The position numbers were made by a program, and so were the translations under genes. Shown here in pieces: positions 36,082 to 44,567 of a stretch of 64,000 bases of DNA. The DNA comes from Fastidiosipila sanguinis (GTDB taxonomy: Bacteria; Bacillota; Clostridia; Saccharofermentanales; Fastidiosipilaceae), in contig NZ_CP027226.1 of NCBI RefSeq assembly GCF_002998295.1, forward strand, positions 62,001 through 126,000, written 5' to 3'. A model generated the notes under the pieces. That model was not told where the DNA came from and made no database searches. It saw only the letters and a program-made list of their open reading frames with translations. Each line of letters opens with the position of its first letter. The stretch's first letter is position 1.

Positions 36082-37935
36082 ATGAGCGTAAGAAATGAAT
36101 ATCCACGTCCTCAAATTCAAAGAGAAAAGTGGATGAATCTAAATGGTCAATGGCAATTTTCATTTGATGATGATTTTGTCGGCTTGAAAGAAAACTGGCA
36201 AAAACCAGGCTTCGAGCTAGATATGAAGATTGAAGTACCATTTGCTCCAGAAAGTAAAATGAGTGGCATAGGAGATCCATCACGCCACGAACATGTTTGG
36301 TACAAGAGAAAGTTCACAGTACCAAGTGATTGGGATGAGGAAGTTGTTCTACATATAGGTGCAGCAGACTACATTACTAAAGTATTTATTAATGGAAATA
36401 TGCTTACTGAGCACGTAGGTGGAAACGTTCCTATATCAGTAAATATTACAGACGCTTTGGTCGGTGATTGGAAGAATGGCGAGGAGCAAGAAGTTGCTGT
36501 TTATTGCTATGACCCATCATACGATGAAAGTATTCCAAGAGGTAAACAAACTTGGACAGATGAGTCTCATGGTATTTGGTATACAAGAACAACAGGAATT
36601 TGGCAGACAGTTTGGCTAGAACCAGTTTCTGAGTATCACGTTGATAGGCTTAAGCTTACTCCAGATATTGATAAAGGTGTAATTGAAATTGATCTTGACG
36701 TAGCAGGTACAACTACAAAAGTTCCTGAAAGAAGATTCCAAGATAAACTTTCATATAATATCAAGATTAGCTTTGAGGGTGAATTAATTGCAGATCAAAG
36801 AGTATTAATTACTGAATTCTCAAATAACAAACAAGTTATTGATGTCTTCGGTCTAAAATCTTTCAACGGATTATCTCATGGTTTCAGAAGATGCTGGTCA
36901 CCAGAAAATCCAAAACTATTCGATTTAGAGATAAAACTATTTAAGAACGATGTTGAAGTTGATAAGATTGATAGCTACTTTGGAATGAGAAAAGTAAGTA
37001 TCGATAATGGTCAATTGTACTTAAACAACAGACCTTACTACCCTAAACTCATTCTAGATCAAGGTTATTGGCCAGAGAGTTTGATGACTGCTCCAAGCGA
37101 TCAAGCATTTATTGACGATATTAATTTCACTAAGGCATTTGGATTTAATGGTGCTCGTAAACACCAAAAAATTGAAGATCCAAGATTCTTATATTGGGCA
37201 GATAAAATTGGTTTCCTAGTAACAGGAGAAATGGCCTCTAGTAGTGTATATACAGATCAAGGTGCATTGAATTATGAGAGAGAGTGGATGGAAGCAGTAG
37301 TTAGAGACTACAATCATCCTTCAATCATAGCATGGGTACCATTTAATGAGAGCTGGGGAGTACCTAACATCAGAGATAATAAATATCAACAAGCTCATAC
37401 CTTATCTGTATATCACTTAATCAAATCAATTGACCAAACTAGACCAGTTGTAAACAACGACGGTTGGGTATTAACAGAAACAGATATCTGTGCAATTCAC
37501 TGTTACTCACACGGAAATCCTGATAGAGAAGATGAGCAAGATAAAGTTGAATTCTTTAAGAGATTTACTAAAGAGAAAGACTTATTACTATCTACTTACG
37601 CAGCTGATTTACCAATATTTGCAGATGGATTCGAGTACAAAGGTCAACCAATCATGCTTACTGAAGTCGGTGGTATAGCTTACCAAAATGATGAAAGTGC
37701 TTCATGGGGTTATACACAAGCAAATGACGAAGATGCATTCTTGAGACAATTTGAACACGTTATTGGCAGCATCCTAGAGTCACCTGTTGTTAGTGGTTTA
37801 TGCTACACCCAATTGACAGACGTAGAGCAAGAGACCAACGGTTTACTAACATACGACAGAAAGCCAAAAGTAGATCCTGAGAAGATTAAGAAGATTATGG
37901 ATAAATGGCGTCCAAGAATTGTTATGGACAATTAA
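36082..37935 (+). CDS. Short GH2 family glycosidase
   Basis: A GH2 enzyme of 617 residues with the sugar-binding domain (about 10-180), Ig-like domain and TIM barrel but none of the C-terminal domains of classical beta-galactosidases. Acid/base is Glu423 in VPFNESWGVPN and the probable nucleophile is Glu528 in MLTEVGGIAY. No signal peptide. This short GH2 branch contains beta-galactosidases, beta-glucuronidases and arabinofuranosidases; I cannot choose with confidence, though the GH43 neighbour favours an arabinose- or galactose-containing substrate. AAAGGTG precedes the ATG, 16 bases after GH43. Confidence 0.82.
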   Translation: MSVRNEYPRPQIQREKWMNLNGQWQFSFDDDFVGLKENWQKPGFELDMKIEVPFAPESKMSGIGDPSRHEHVWYKRKFTVPSDWDEEVVLHIGAADYITKVFINGNMLTEHVGGNVPISVNITDALVGDWKNGEEQEVAVYCYDPSYDESIPRGKQTWTDESHGIWYTRTTGIWQTVWLEPVSEYHVDRLKLTPDIDKGVIEIDLDVAGTTTKVPERRFQDKLSYNIKISFEGELIADQRVLITEFSNNKQVIDVFGLKSFNGLSHGFRRCWSPENPKLFDLEIKLFKNDVEVDKIDSYFGMRKVSIDNGQLYLNNRPYYPKLILDQGYWPESLMTAPSDQAFIDDINFTKAFGFNGARKHQKIEDPRFLYWADKIGFLVTGEMASSSVYTDQGALNYEREWMEAVVRDYNHPSIIAWVPFNESWGVPNIRDNKYQQAHTLSVYHLIKSIDQTRPVVNNDGWVLTETDICAIHCYSHGNPDREDEQDKVEFFKRFTKEKDLLLSTYAADLPIFADGFEYKGQPIMLTEVGGIAYQNDESASWGYTQANDEDAFLRQFEHVIGSILESPVVSGLCYTQLTDVEQETNGLLTYDRKPKVDPEKIKKIMDKWRPRIVMDN

Positions 37936-37945
37936 TCGCAGTTAC

Positions 37946-37977
37946 AAATCTTAGTTGAAAATTGCAGATTAAGATTT
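37946..37977 (+). repeat. Inverted repeat after the short GH2 gene
   Basis: AAATCTTA (37946-37953) and TAAGATTT (37970-37977) form an 8-bp dyad with a 16-base loop but no T-run. It may be an mRNA-processing or stability hairpin rather than a terminator. Confidence 0.3.
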
Positions 37978-38030
37978 CAAGAATAAAGAAATAAACAAAA
38001 AGAAAATTTAAAAGCTAGAAGAGAGAAGTT

Positions 38031-38057
38031 AGCAATCTTATTTGATCTGAGATTGCT
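38031..38057 (+). repeat. Hairpin in the leader of the locus 3 binding-protein gene
   Basis: AGCAATCT (38031-38038) and AGATTGCT (38050-38057) pair perfectly, 13 bases before the GGAGG ribosome site. Without a T-run it is more likely a 5' mRNA stabiliser or processing site than a terminator. Confidence 0.4.
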
Positions 38058-38079
38058 TGGTCCTAAGAGAGGAGGATGT

Positions 38080-39810
38080 ATGAAGAAAAAACTAAGTTTG
38101 CTAATGGCAACAGCAATGATGATTAGTACATTAGCAGCATGTAGCAATACCGGAAAAACTCCGGAAGATAAGCCAACAGAAGACAAAACTCCAGCTGGAA
38201 CTACAGCAGAAGTTGATACTAGTGCTGAAGTACGTGGAGCAGATGGTAAAGATGAAGCAGTATTAAATAGAGTTCTAAATACTTTAGATGATACTTATTT
38301 AGCAGATCCATTTGATGAGAAGATTCCTTCACACTATGAAGCATATCCATCACAAAGTGATAAGACTTTAGATATTTGGATGCCTATAGATGGTTTCTTG
38401 GCTTCAATTGATGGTGATTTGAATGAACTTTTCCCATACAAGAAAGCTCAAGAACTAACTGGAATCAATGTTAACTTTATATCACCAGCTGCTGGTACAG
38501 AAGATGACGCATTTACAATTATGACTTCATCAGGTGACAGTTTGCCAGATATAGTTGTACAAGCAGATAGATATCCTGGTGGTATTGAAGCTGGATTTGA
38601 AGATGGTGCATACATTGACTTAACAGATAAAATTGAAGAATGGGCACCTAATTACCATGAATTTAGAAATTCAAATGAGAACAGAAGAAGAACTACAGTT
38701 ACTGACTCAGGTAAAGTTTTATCCTTTGCTGGTTTATCACCATATAATGAGTGGATTTGGTTCGGACTCTTGATCAAACAAGAAGCTCTAGATAAGACAG
38801 GTTTACCAGTTCCAGAAACTATTGAAGAATGGGAAACATTCTTAGAAAAATGTCAAGAAGTAGGTTATAGCGAACCATTGAACTACGGTTCAACTTACGG
38901 TCAAATTTTCACAGATGCATTTAACGGTGCATACGGTGTATATGACTGGAGATTCATTGATGAAAACAAACAAGCACACTGGGGACCAATCCAAGAAAAT
39001 GCCAAAGAATATCTAGCATTGATGAGAAGATGGCAAGAGCGTGGATTCTTCAACCCAGACTGGACAAGTGCAGACTATAACCAACGTATGGCTCACGCTT
39101 CATCAGATAAAGCTGCTGTTATTCTAGACTCACCTGATACTATGTGGGGTGTCTGGAGAAATGATAACGGTATAGAATTCGTTGGTGCTCCAAACCCAGT
39201 ACTCAAGAAGGGTGATACCCCAACAACAACCTATAAGAACTGGTCATGGACAGGTAACCCAGCAGCAATTACAACTCAAGCTGAAGATGTTGAGCTAGCA
39301 ATGAGATGGTTAGACTTCGGTTACAGCAAGAAGGGTTGGGAATTATTCAACTACGGTGAATATGGTAAGACTCACTTGATTGATGAATCAGGAATGCCTT
39401 ACTACCACGACGAAAGTGTTATGTTCCACGATCCTGATAACCACCCTCTGTCACAATTAATTTGGAAGTATAGAATTCACAGTGGTCCAAATATCAGAGA
39501 TGAGCATAACTCAAACCCTCTAATTGCTAATAAAGAATCTTACTCAGGAAAAATTAGAGAAATGTGGACAGAAACAGAAGATGCAAGTCCAGCAGTTCCT
39601 CCGATTTCCTTGACTCAAGAAGAGAATAGAAGAGAAGTACAACTTGGTACTCAATTAGCATCCTTGAGAAATGAATACTACGCCAAGATTATTATGGGTG
39701 AACTTCCATTAGAGGCATTTGATGAGTTCGTAGAAAAAGCGAAAACTATTGGTGTCGAAGAATGGCAACAAATCATTCAAGCTGGTGTAGACAGATTCTA
39801 CGAAAGATAG
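38080..39810 (+). CDS. Solute-binding lipoprotein, LplA type (locus 3)
   Basis: An extracellular sugar-binding lipoprotein. The signal peptide ends in LAAC with Cys21, followed by a Thr/Lys/Asp-rich linker. The large binding domain contains FPYKKAQELTGINVNFI and ESYSGKIREMW segments typical of LplA-like proteins. I start at ATG 38080 (576 residues), 4 bases after GGAGGATG; the upstream in-frame TTG at 38053 would add nine residues encoded by the ribosome site itself and would spoil the signal peptide. It precedes two permease genes, with a hairpin between. Substrate is inferred from the GH43 and GH2 genes to be an arabinose-containing oligosaccharide. Confidence 0.92.
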   Translation: MKKKLSLLMATAMMISTLAACSNTGKTPEDKPTEDKTPAGTTAEVDTSAEVRGADGKDEAVLNRVLNTLDDTYLADPFDEKIPSHYEAYPSQSDKTLDIWMPIDGFLASIDGDLNELFPYKKAQELTGINVNFISPAAGTEDDAFTIMTSSGDSLPDIVVQADRYPGGIEAGFEDGAYIDLTDKIEEWAPNYHEFRNSNENRRRTTVTDSGKVLSFAGLSPYNEWIWFGLLIKQEALDKTGLPVPETIEEWETFLEKCQEVGYSEPLNYGSTYGQIFTDAFNGAYGVYDWRFIDENKQAHWGPIQENAKEYLALMRRWQERGFFNPDWTSADYNQRMAHASSDKAAVILDSPDTMWGVWRNDNGIEFVGAPNPVLKKGDTPTTTYKNWSWTGNPAAITTQAEDVELAMRWLDFGYSKKGWELFNYGEYGKTHLIDESGMPYYHDESVMFHDPDNHPLSQLIWKYRIHSGPNIRDEHNSNPLIANKESYSGKIREMWTETEDASPAVPPISLTQEENRREVQLGTQLASLRNEYYAKIIMGELPLEAFDEFVEKAKTIGVEEWQQIIQAGVDRFYER

Positions 39811-39846
39811 ATTATTCAAATAAATTTTAAATAAATGGTTAGATGA

Positions 39847-39893
39847 AAAACTGATACTAGGCTTTCACTAGCTTTACCTAGTATCGGTTTTCT
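39847..39893 (+). terminator. Intrinsic hairpin after binding-protein gene (locus 3)
   Basis: AAAACTGATACTAGG (39847-39861) pairs with CCTAGTATCGGTTTT (39877-39891) with one mismatch. It separates the binding-protein gene from its permeases, 26 bases before the GTG start of the first. Confidence 0.75.
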
Positions 39894-39918
39894 AACTATA
39901 TTAATAGAGGTAACAGAA

Positions 39919-40926
39919 GTGGCAGACAAAAAATATATTAATCAAAAACAAAATAAAATAAGAAAAAAATCCACATCACCTAGCAAAGCCAGAAGTGGAA
40001 GTTCAATGACTTCTTTGAGCAAAAGAATCGATAAAGATTGGAGAAAAAACTGGTTTGCATACTTAATATTTGTGCCAGTCATAGTATGGTATGTAGTATT
40101 CTGTTACTTGCCAATGTGGGGAATACTAATTGCCTTCAAAGACTATAAACCATTATTAGGTTTTTGGAAGAGTAAAACAGTAGGTTTCCAACATTTTAGA
40201 GACTTCTTTGGCGGAGTCTACGCAGGAAGAATTATTAGAAACACAATTATGTTGAATGTTTGGGCTTTAGTTATTGGTTTCCCTGCACCAATTATTTTGG
40301 CTTTGATGCTAAATGAAGTTAAAAACAAACATATCAAAAAGAGTGTACAAACAATTACCTATTTACCTCACTTTATCTCACTAGTTGTTATTTGTGGTAT
40401 GATCCACATTTTCTGTGCGCCTAATGGACCACTTACTAAACTAGTAGCTTTATTCACAAATCATCCAGAGAACAAATCATTATTAATGGTTTCAGATTAT
40501 TTCAGGCCTATATATACATTATCTGGGGTTTGGCAGAATGTCGGATGGGACAGTATTATTTACCTTGCCGCCATGTCAGCCATAGATATGGAATTATATG
40601 AGTCAGCTGAGCTAGACGGTGCGAATAGATTCCAGAAAATGGTTTACATAACAATCCCTCAAATTTCTCCAACAATAATTATCCTATTGATTTTCGCTAT
40701 TGGTGGATTAATGGGTTCAAGTTATGAGAAGGTAATCTTGCTCTACAACAATATGAATATGGACAAAGCTGACGTTATTGCTTCTTATGCATATAGAGTT
40801 GGTTTGAGAGACAAGAATCTAAGTTTCTCCACAGCGGTCGGATTATTTAGTTCTGTTATCAACTTTGCATTACTGTGGCTAACAAATATTTTGGCTAGAA
40901 AATATTCTGATATAAGTATTTGGTAA
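39919..40926 (+). CDS. ABC sugar permease, LplB type (locus 3)
   Basis: A membrane subunit of 335 residues. A long basic cytoplasmic N-terminus (first 50 residues rich in Lys, Arg and Ser) precedes about six spans beginning near FAYLIFVPVIVWYVVFCYLPM. The ATPase-docking loop is YESAELDGANRFQKMVYITIP. Start is GTG with AGAGGTAAC upstream. It pairs with the next gene and takes substrate from the preceding lipoprotein. Its sequence resembles the locus 1 permease, suggesting related transporter types serving different glycans. Confidence 0.92.
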   Translation: MADKKYINQKQNKIRKKSTSPSKARSGSSMTSLSKRIDKDWRKNWFAYLIFVPVIVWYVVFCYLPMWGILIAFKDYKPLLGFWKSKTVGFQHFRDFFGGVYAGRIIRNTIMLNVWALVIGFPAPIILALMLNEVKNKHIKKSVQTITYLPHFISLVVICGMIHIFCAPNGPLTKLVALFTNHPENKSLLMVSDYFRPIYTLSGVWQNVGWDSIIYLAAMSAIDMELYESAELDGANRFQKMVYITIPQISPTIIILLIFAIGGLMGSSYEKVILLYNNMNMDKADVIASYAYRVGLRDKNLSFSTAVGLFSSVINFALLWLTNILARKYSDISIW

Positions 40927-40940
40927 AAGAGGAGGTAAAG

Positions 40941-41861
40941 ATGAAAGCACTTAGAAGAAAAAGAAAAAAGATGACAACTGGAGATATGATATTTAGCGGT
41001 ATCATATATTTCCTCTTACTATTGCTAACCTTTATAACCTTGTATCCAATTTTGCACGTTGTGTTTGCCTCTGTTAGTGATCCGGTAAGACTGATGAGGC
41101 ATAATGGTATCTTATTTAAACCTTTAGGGTTTACAACAGAAGGTTATAAGATTGTTTTTAGAGATAGTAGAATTTTAACAGGTTACAAAAATACTTTAAT
41201 CTACGTATCTTTAGGAACATTAATAAATATGCTAATGACAATAATGGCTGCCTTTACATTGTCTAGGAAGAAATTAGGATTAAAGAGATTTTTCACAATC
41301 TTTATTACTATAACCATGTTCTTTGGTGGTGGTTTGATCCCTTGGTTCTTAGTTGTACAAGATTTAGGCATGACAAACAACTTAGCATCTATGGTTATAC
41401 CTACAGCTATTAACACTTGGAATATTATTCTGATGAGAACTGGTTTCCAGAGAATTCCTAGAGAGTTGGAAGAAGCTGCAGAAGTTGACGGTGCAAGTCA
41501 GTTGTATATCTTAGCCATGATATATGTACCATTATCAAAAGCTATAGTAGCGGTTATTTTCATGTACTACTTGGTCGGAAACTGGAATAGCTGGTTCAAC
41601 CCAATGATCTTACTGAAAGATAGAGATAAGTTCCCATTGCAATTATTCTTGAGAGAGATTTTGGTTTTAAATGAGGCTTCAGGTGGTACCGCTGGTGGTG
41701 CTTTAAACACTAATGTTTCAACAACCATAGGTACAACTGCTTATAGAGAGCTAGTTAAATATAGTACTATCGTGGTAGCAACTGTACCAATTGTAATGGT
41801 ATATCCATTCTTGCAAAAATACTTTATGAAGGGTGTTTTTGTAGGTTCTATTAAAGGATAG
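40941..41861 (+). CDS. ABC sugar permease, YtcP type (locus 3)
   Basis: Second membrane subunit with about six spans, the EAA loop LEEAAEVDGASQLYILAMIYVP and the family ending FLQKYFMKGVFVGSIKG. I start at ATG 40941 (306 residues), 5 bases after GGAGG at 40931-40935. An in-frame TTG at 40920 lies upstream of that ribosome site and inside the previous gene's end, so it is unlikely. It is the last gene of locus 3. Confidence 0.92.
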   Translation: MKALRRKRKKMTTGDMIFSGIIYFLLLLLTFITLYPILHVVFASVSDPVRLMRHNGILFKPLGFTTEGYKIVFRDSRILTGYKNTLIYVSLGTLINMLMTIMAAFTLSRKKLGLKRFFTIFITITMFFGGGLIPWFLVVQDLGMTNNLASMVIPTAINTWNIILMRTGFQRIPRELEEAAEVDGASQLYILAMIYVPLSKAIVAVIFMYYLVGNWNSWFNPMILLKDRDKFPLQLFLREILVLNEASGGTAGGALNTNVSTTIGTTAYRELVKYSTIVVATVPIVMVYPFLQKYFMKGVFVGSIKG

Positions 41862-41903
41862 TGACAAAAATCCTGAAAAATTGATTTTAAAATTATAATT
41901 AAG

Positions 41904-41936
41904 ACCCCTTAGCTAAAAATTTTAGCGAAGGGGTTT
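41904..41936. terminator. Terminator between locus 3 and trpB (convergent)
   Basis: ACCCCTTAGCTAAA and TTTAGCGAAGGGGT form a stem with one A/G mismatch; the plus-strand side is followed by TTTTGGTTTTT. It lies between two convergent genes and probably ends the plus-strand transcript; the minus-strand side has fewer T. Confidence 0.8.
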
Positions 41937-41953
41937 TGGTTTTTACTATCTTT

Positions 41954-43135
41954 TTATTTACCATTCAAAATATCTAAAACTTGGGCGACGTCTTTATCAC
42001 CACGACCGGATAGATTAACTATAATTATCTGATCTTTAGACATAGTTGGTGCTAATTTAATTGCTAAGGCTAAAGCATGTGATGACTCGAGTGCAGGAAT
42101 TATACCTTCTGTAGCACAAAGAATCTGGAAAGCTTCTAATGCTTCATCATCAGTGATAGCTAAATATTGGGCTCGTTTAATGTCCTTCAGATAAGCATGT
42201 TCAGGACCGACAGCTACATAGTCAAGTCCAGCAGAGATAGAGTAGGTAGGGCGTAAGTTGCCTTCGTCATCTGCGATTACATAGGTGTTCATACCGTGTT
42301 CTATCATGACTTTTCCAACAGATAAGGTTGCAGAAGTTTCTAGAGTTTCAGGACCTTTACCTCCGCCTTCAGCACCATATAATTGAACAGACTCGTCATT
42401 AATAAAATTTGCAAATGCTCCAATTGCATTAGATCCACCACCGACACAGGCAACTACAGCATCTGGTAAGCGGCCTTCTTTTTCTAAGATTTGCTCTTTC
42501 ATTTCTTTGCTAATTACAGATTGGAAATCTTTGACCATTGCAGGGTAAGGGTGTGGACCAACAGCGGATCCGATTAAGTAGAAAGTGCTGTCAAGATTTG
42601 CCGCAAGATCTTCGAAAGCGCAATCAACTGCTTCTTTTAAGGTTTGACTACCTTCTTCTACAGCTACGACTTTTGTACCCATTAATTCCATACGGAAGAC
42701 GTTTAGTTTTTGACGTTCTACATCTTTTTTGCCCATGTAGACGGTGCAATCCATTCCAAATTTTGCTGCAACTGCTGCAGTGGCCACACCATGTTGTCCT
42801 GCTCCTGTTTCAGCTATTAATCTAGTCTTGCCCATTTTCTTGGCCAACAAAACTTGGCCAATAGCGTTATTAATTTTGTGTGCACCGAGGTGGTTCAAGT
42901 CCTCACGTTTGAGGTAGATCTTGGCTCCGCCTATTTTATTACTTAAACCTTCTGCAAAATAGAGTGGAGATTTACGACCTACATAATCTCTAAGGTAGTA
43001 ATCTAGTTCAGCTCTAAAGTCTTTGTCATCTTTTAGCTCGTCATAATATTCTGCGATTCTATCTAATTCTTTTTGAATTGCTTCTGGAACATAACTTCCA
43101 CCAAATTTTCCATAAAAACCTTTTTTGTTTTCCAT
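41954..43135 (-). CDS. trpB: Tryptophan synthase beta chain
   Basis: The beta chain of tryptophan synthase, which joins indole and serine with pyridoxal phosphate to give tryptophan. The 393 residues contain the cofactor Lys87 in [10 protein letters not shown], the same number as in E. coli, the ETGAGQHG substrate loop, the phosphate-binding GGGSNAIG and the Ser in NLSGRGDKD. No trpA or other trp gene is adjacent, so it may work on scavenged indole or on alpha chain encoded elsewhere. AAGGAG precedes the ATG. It is preceded by a leader peptide gene with two Trp codons and an attenuator. It is the TrpB1 type, as expected for an enzyme that can pair with TrpA. Confidence 0.96.
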   Translation of the reverse strand: MENKKGFYGKFGGSYVPEAIQKELDRIAEYYDELKDDKDFRAELDYYLRDYVGRKSPLYFAEGLSNKIGGAKIYLKREDLNHLGAHKINNAIGQVLLAKKMGKTRLIAETGAGQHGVATAAVAAKFGMDCTVYMGKKDVERQKLNVFRMELMGTKVVAVEEGSQTLKEAVDCAFEDLAANLDSTFYLIGSAVGPHPYPAMVKDFQSVISKEMKEQILEKEGRLPDAVVACVGGGSNAIGAFANFINDESVQLYGAEGGGKGPETLETSATLSVGKVMIEHGMNTYVIADDEGNLRPTYSISAGLDYVAVGPEHAYLKDIKRAQYLAITDDEALEAFQILCATEGIIPALESSHALALAIKLAPTMSKDQIIIVNLSGRGDKDVAQVLDILNGK

Positions 43136-43193
43136 TTTCTTAAACTCCTTAATATTTTCTGTCTTATTCTACTGGAGCCTAGAAATCAGGTAT

Positions 43194-43220
43194 AAAAAAA
43201 CCGCATATCTTCTATGCGGT
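43194..43220 (-). terminator. trp attenuator terminator
   Basis: On the minus strand ACCGCATAG (43212-43220) pairs with the ATATGCGGT arm (43200-43208) and is followed by a run of six or seven T. It stands between the leader peptide and trpB, about 60 bases before the trpB ATG, where an attenuator terminator should be. Confidence 0.9.
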
Positions 43221-43295
43221 AATACTAAGATCACACCCGGCATAGACTCCTCATTTATCCATGAATAATAGTGAGCCTAACCGTTTAAAGTCATC

Positions 43296-43340
43296 TCACA
43301 TGCTACGCCAGCTTTGCCAGATGTAAAATGTTGGGAACAT
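43296..43340 (-). CDS. trpL: trp leader peptide, 14 residues
   Basis: A short ORF encoding MFPTFYIWQSWRSM with Trp at positions 8 and 11 and a TGA stop. It has a strong AAAGGAG ribosome site (43349-43355) 8 bases before the ATG, and lies about 160 bases upstream of trpB. Two Trp in 14 residues, the ribosome site and the downstream pairing segments mark it as a regulatory leader peptide. It is probably not functional as a protein; ribosome pausing at its Trp codons would report Trp-tRNA supply. Confidence 0.82.
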   Translation of the reverse strand: MFPTFYIWQSWRSM

Positions 43341-43374
43341 CGTGTGATCTCCTTTCAAAAAATCTATTAAATTA

Positions 43375-43402
43375 ATTCTAATACAACAGACTAAAAGGTC
43401 AA
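43375..43402 (-). promoter_or_regulatory. Promoter of trpL-trpB
   Basis: On the minus strand TTGACC (43397-43402) and TAGAAT (43375-43380) are separated by 16 bases. Transcription should begin about 7 bases later, only a dozen bases before the leader peptide's ribosome site, as is usual for attenuator leaders. Confidence 0.65.
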
Positions 43403-43418
43403 GCTCTTTTTACCATTC

Positions 43419-43448
43419 TTGTAAAATTGTAAACTAGTGCCATATAAT
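43419..43448 (+). promoter_or_regulatory. Promoter of the ABC-2 exporter genes
   Basis: TTGTAA (43419-43424) and TATAAT (43443-43448) are separated by 18 bases, about 90 bases before the ATPase start and back to back with the trp promoter. Confidence 0.5.
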
Positions 43449-43535
43449 GTATATAGAATAAAAAAGCTGAATTAGAGTGTTATTTATAATAAGAAAAGGT
43501 TTATTTATAGCTAGCAAAATTCAGGGAGATAAAAG

Positions 43536-44567
43536 ATGAGTGACAAAAACACAAGCGACAACACAAGCGACATCATAAATGAAAAAATAAGCATGCAAGA
43601 AATTATAGCCTCCGCCTATATGGTTAACAAAACTATAGGCGATAGGCCAATTATCAAAAACCTTTCTCTAGAGGTGAAAAAAGGTAAAACTTTTGCCTTG
43701 CTGGGGCCAAATGGTGCAGGTAAGACAAGTACTGTACGTTTGTTGACTGGCCTATACACAGCAGATTCTGGTGTAGTCAGACTTTTTGGAGAAGAGCTTA
43801 CAAAAGAATATGCTGATGAAGCTAGAAGTTTAATTGGGGTACAAAATGACGGCAGTCTTTATGAGCGTTTATCTGTGTTTGAGAACTTGAATATTTGGGG
43901 TCAAATTTATGAAATGCCAAAGACAGATCTTGAGAACAGAATAAATGAACTCTTAGATTTCTTCGATCTTGCTGATAGGGCAAAATCAAAAGTGTCTTCT
44001 TTAAGTAAAGGTATGAAACAAAAGCTTCTATTAGCTCGAGCAGTTTTAAATAAGCCTAAGTTTCTAATTCTAGATGAGCCAACTTCTGGTTTGGATCCAG
44101 AGAGTAATGCCAAGATTATTGATTATCTAGTTCACTTAGTAAGAGAAGAGGCAGTGAGTATATTCTTGTGTACTCATCAGCTTTTTGGCCTGGAGCGACT
44201 TATTGATGATGTAGCGATTATAAAATCAGGAGAGATTATTGCTCAAGGAGCAGTTGCTGATTTGATAAAGGAAGAGTTTCCGCGCAAGGATGTAATTATA
44301 AAATTTGCAGAAAATCCAATGATGGAGTCTATTCTGAGTGCTTATAACTTTGAAGTTTTGTCCAAGAACGAAGTTAAAGTGGAATTAGATGATGAGACAG
44401 CTATAGCTGCTCTGGTTAAAAAAGCTGTTCAAGCTAACGTAGATATTTATGAAGTTAAACATATTGAGAAAAGTCTGAATGATCTCTATTTCTCCAAAAT
44501 AAAAGATGCTGAGCTAAATGGTAAAACAAAGGTTTCAGCTGAAGAGGAGGTGTCTTATGAACTTTAA
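43536..44567 (+). CDS. ABC-2 type exporter ATPase
   Basis: The nucleotide-binding subunit of an ABC-2 exporter, 343 residues. Walker A is GPNGAGKTS with Lys63, the signature is LSKGMKQ, Walker B is FLILDEPTSG and the switch His is in LCTHQ. About 20 polar residues precede the domain, and a C-terminal domain of about 100 residues follows, as in DrrA/CcmA-like exporters. GGGAGAT precedes the ATG. It overlaps the permease gene by 11 bases, so the two form one unit. Substrate unknown; drug, lipid or peptide export and Na+ export are all possible for the family. Confidence 0.9.
   Translation: MSDKNTSDNTSDIINEKISMQEIIASAYMVNKTIGDRPIIKNLSLEVKKGKTFALLGPNGAGKTSTVRLLTGLYTADSGVVRLFGEELTKEYADEARSLIGVQNDGSLYERLSVFENLNIWGQIYEMPKTDLENRINELLDFFDLADRAKSKVSSLSKGMKQKLLLARAVLNKPKFLILDEPTSGLDPESNAKIIDYLVHLVREEAVSIFLCTHQLFGLERLIDDVAIIKSGEIIAQGAVADLIKEEFPRKDVIIKFAENPMMESILSAYNFEVLSKNEVKVELDDETAIAALVKKAVQANVDIYEVKHIEKSLNDLYFSKIKDAELNGKTKVSAEEEVSYEL

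Larger units (their letters stand above)
43194..43355 (-). promoter_or_regulatory. Ribosome-mediated trp attenuator leader
   Basis: In transcript order: segment 1 is CTGGCGTAG (43303-43311), which includes the second Trp codon of the leader peptide. Segment 2 is CTATGCCGG (43237-43245), pairing with segment 1 in nine pairs with two G-U wobbles. Segment 3 is ACCGCATAG (43212-43220), which can pair with segment 2 (CTATGC with GCATAG, then a bulge, then GG with CC). Segment 4 is the terminator's other arm. Stalling at the Trp codons would mask segment 1, free segment 2 and prevent the terminator. In addition AGATCACAC (43342-43350), beside the leader's ribosome site, is perfectly complementary to GTGTGATCT (43228-43236) directly after segment 2. 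Seen in sequence; function inferred. Confidence 0.82.

Noticed and set aside
38053-38079. TTG start for the locus 3 binding protein
   Set aside because: It would translate the ribosome site and place nine extra residues before a normal lipoprotein signal peptide starting at ATG 38080.
43194-43355. T-box or other riboswitch upstream of trpB
   Set aside because: The conserved T-box antiterminator sequence (AGGGUGGNACCGCG) and specifier-loop architecture are absent. The short ORF with two Trp codons and the 1:2/2:3/3:4 pairing explain the region better.
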